The notes under the pieces were generated by a model. It worked only from the letters and a program-made list of their open reading frames with translations. It made no database searches and had not been told where the DNA came from. The position numbers and the translations under genes were made by a program. A stretch of 7,156 nt of DNA from Spirochaetota bacterium. GTDB taxonomy: Bacteria; Spirochaetota; UBA4802; UBA5550. Where the stretch lies: NCBI GenBank assembly GCA_022704585.1, contig JAKJGD010000100.1:1-7156 (forward strand), given 5' to 3'. Below are positions 5,211 to 7,156 of this stretch, piece after piece. How positions within the stretch are numbered: the stretch's first letter is position 1; every line of letters begins with the position of its first letter.

Positions 5211-7156
5211 ATGAATTCTCCGTGCGATGAAAACAGAGTCTCTGTTCGATTTGCTGTCCTGTTTTTTTATCTTGCAGTATCGGTACTGGCGGTACAGCCT
5301 GTTGAAACGCGGGACGAGCAGTATCACCGTGCATTCGACATCCCGGTTTCGATTGACATATTGTCAAAACAGGTCAGGCTCCTCAGGGAGGGTACCCTGA
5401 AGGATATTACCGTCACGATCGATGATTCAACTGAAATCCGCGACACCCTCCATAATGAACGGATCATGGCGCATACGCTTACCTTTACTAATGACGGAGT
5501 GATTCGCATCATGGCTGATTCAAGGGAAGCGGCCCGACCGGTTCGGATCATTCTCAATGGTGCCTCAAAAGATGCCTCCTGTAATGTGCGGGTGGGCGGT
5601 GAGGTGCGGCGCTATCCACTCCCGATGACTATAGTATATGATAAAAATGGGCTCAGGTTCCTCGTTATGGAAGAGCTCTATCGTTATATCCTTGACTCAG
5701 CGAGTGCCGAATACGGCATGGAATATATCAAGGATCAAGAAGCTGTCATGGCCCTGGCACATGTAATCGCTGCACGGTATAGATTCAAACAGGAAGCCAG
5801 GGTGCACGATGGCGCCGATTTCTGCGATTTGACACACTGCCAGGTATACCGCGGCAGGATCGCACGCATTACGGTGTCTGATGAATGGATGATAGACCAT
5901 GCTGCGCTTCCGGTTAATATGTTTTTCCATTCCAGGTGCGGCGGTAATACACTTGACGAGAGAGTATTTTCAAACCATGGGAGCAAGCGTGTGACCGGCA
6001 ATGAAGGAGTAAAGGATTACCTGTTTCAGGACGGCACATGGCTATGCCGGAGCGCTGATTCTACCTGGGAGCGGTCAATCAGCAGGGAAGAATTATTGAA
6101 ACTGATTTTGCCGGATGCCAGGCACCGTGCTGATGAACCAATTTCGATTCAATATGACAGAAAACGGCTTGAGCTCAGGATCAGCGAGGGAAATAAAACC
6201 ATATCGATTCCTCCCGAAACCTTCCGCCTTGCCATCAACAGGGTGAAGGGATGGAATTATATTAAAAGCAACAACTTCACGATCAAGGAAACAATAGTCG
6301 ATGAAAAACATTTGATAAATTTCAGGGGCGAGGGACTCGGGCATTGTGTCGGATTCTGCCAGCACGGTGCACTGGCGCTTGCCCGCAGAGGGTATAACCG
6401 TTTTGAGATACTGGAGCATTATTACCCCACGTTGACGCTGAAACCGGTAGGTGGCAATCCTGTTACCACTCCATTCCTGTCATATTGCGTTTTTGACCTT
6501 TCAACAGGGGCGGTGCGAGAGATCTGTCCAGGGCAGGATTTTATCCACAGGAGAATCCCTGCCGGATCCGTTTTCAAACTGATCGTTGCACTTTATCTTG
6601 TATCCGAGCGACCTGATATTGTTAATGAATATACCTTCAATTGCTGCGGTACAAACACTCATGACATGGCCATGCCTGACAGATGCTGGAACCAGCATGG
6701 ACACGGGGCACTGCAGCTCAAAGACGCCATCCCCTATTCCTGTAATCTCTATTTTGCATCACTGTATAACAGGATCTCAATTAAAAAGTTCAGCGATTTT
6801 TTTAATGCCTTCTGCCTGTGTGCCGGAATCCAGGCAGGACTACCGCGGATATCCGGTGACAGGGAATGGTCTCTCATGCTGGCAGGACTTGATTTCAGGT
6901 TGACCTTCGCGATCGATGATTATATAAAGTTGGTCCGTTTTCTGAATTGCAGCGGATCATACGCTACGGTGGAGGAAGCGTGCCCCGCTGTTTTGTCGTA
7001 TGATCAAAGGCTGGCCATCTTCAGGGCGCTCAAGGAAACATGCATCAAAGGTACAGCCGGCGGTGTCACTAAACCGTATGGGGCTGAATGCAATTACCAG
7101 GCCCTGCCCGAACACGTGAAGAATGAGACCTGGGACATGAGTGAAAATGCCTGGGG
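5211..7156 (+). CDS. SpoIID/LytB domain fused to penicillin-binding transpeptidase domain (3' partial)
   Basis: An uninterrupted frame of 648 codons runs off the window end. Start ATG 5211 is chosen because TAG at 5184 closes the frame upstream and the only other candidate is a TTG at 5199; the ribosome site is weak for both. Residues 1-27 look like a signal peptide (Arg9 and Arg13, hydrophobic 14-26, likely cut VLA/VQ). The SpoIID domain covers about 150-409: SAEYG with Glu167 at the expected catalytic position, a His199/Cys205/His209/Cys210 cluster ending in THCQVYRG, FHSRCGG (240-245), and GEGLGHCVGFCQHGA (373-387) followed by EILEHYYP. Such domains cleave peptidoglycan glycan strands, best known on strands stripped of stem peptides. 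After a linker of about 15 residues, a transpeptidase domain begins near 425: SVFK (Ser453, Lys456) is the SxxK motif, SCN (510-512) the SxN motif, preceded by HGHGALQLKDAIPYS as in PBP2-type enzymes. KGTAGG (613-618) resembles the segment before KTG, which would lie past the edge. Twenty cysteines are present. Confidence 0.93.
   Translation, partial: MNSPCDENRVSVRFAVLFFYLAVSVLAVQPVETRDEQYHRAFDIPVSIDILSKQVRLLREGTLKDITVTIDDSTEIRDTLHNERIMAHTLTFTNDGVIRIMADSREAARPVRIILNGASKDASCNVRVGGEVRRYPLPMTIVYDKNGLRFLVMEELYRYILDSASAEYGMEYIKDQEAVMALAHVIAARYRFKQEARVHDGADFCDLTHCQVYRGRIARITVSDEWMIDHAALPVNMFFHSRCGGNTLDERVFSNHGSKRVTGNEGVKDYLFQDGTWLCRSADSTWERSISREELLKLILPDARHRADEPISIQYDRKRLELRISEGNKTISIPPETFRLAINRVKGWNYIKSNNFTIKETIVDEKHLINFRGEGLGHCVGFCQHGALALARRGYNRFEILEHYYPTLTLKPVGGNPVTTPFLSYCVFDLSTGAVREICPGQDFIHRRIPAGSVFKLIVALYLVSERPDIVNEYTFNCCGTNTHDMAMPDRCWNQHGHGALQLKDAIPYSCNLYFASLYNRISIKKFSDFFNAFCLCAGIQAGLPRISGDREWSLMLAGLDFRLTFAIDDYIKLVRFLNCSGSYATVEEACPAVLSYDQRLAIFRALKETCIKGTAGGVTKPYGAECNYQALPEHVKNETWDMSENAW

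Noticed and set aside
5206..5214. Two-codon mini-frame ATG GCA TGA whose stop overlaps the ATG at 5211
   Set aside because: It could act in stop-restart translation, but no ribosome site supports it and such overlaps are common by chance. It is kept only as a caution about the exact start of the downstream gene.
6586..6903. A 105-codon + strand frame in another phase within the SpoIID-transpeptidase gene
   Set aside because: It overlaps the SxxK-SxN part of the transpeptidase domain, whose frame carries the conserved motifs, and has no recognisable domain.

Overview
The window is almost entirely coding, on the + strand only, and holds three genes in a row: the 3' part of a very large alpha-2-macroglobulin (A2M) family protein (1-4880, 5' end outside the window), a small two-helix membrane protein of the LapA/DUF1049 family (4959-5174), and the 5' part of a secreted protein that joins a SpoIID/LytB domain to a penicillin-binding-protein transpeptidase domain (5211-7156, 3' end outside the window). 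The gaps are 78 and 36 bases. The first contains an imperfect inverted repeat but no convincing promoter or + strand terminator, so the three genes may be co-transcribed. No tRNA, rRNA, CRISPR array, insertion sequence or other mobile element was seen.

Organism: base composition is mixed, near half G+C by eye. Bacterial A2Ms act in the periplasm or at the envelope, LapA-type proteins sit in the inner membrane, and SpoIID plus transpeptidase domains act on peptidoglycan. This points to a diderm bacterium outside the well-studied enterobacteria. I cannot name the phylum from the sequence; a deep-branching environmental lineage is a guess.

Layout: the A2M starts with at least two carboxypeptidase-regulatory-like beta-sandwich repeats. 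These are followed by the macroglobulin (MG) domains, a bait-region-type domain, the A2M signature domain, an intact thioester motif (Cys-Ile-Glu-Gln), the helical thioester domain and a C-terminal receptor-binding-like MG domain. The third gene encodes a signal peptide, a full-looking SpoIID domain with its His/Cys cluster, a short linker, and a class-B-like transpeptidase domain with visible SxxK and SxN motifs. The KTG motif should lie just past the window end.

How they may work together: in proteobacteria the thioester-bearing bacterial A2M is typically encoded next to pbpC (PBP1C), and the pair has been proposed to trap invading proteases and repair the cell wall after a breach. Here the A2M is instead followed by a protein combining a probable glycan-cleaving domain with a peptide-crosslinking domain. 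I infer that this is an alternative wall-remodelling partner for the A2M. This is the most interesting point in the window.
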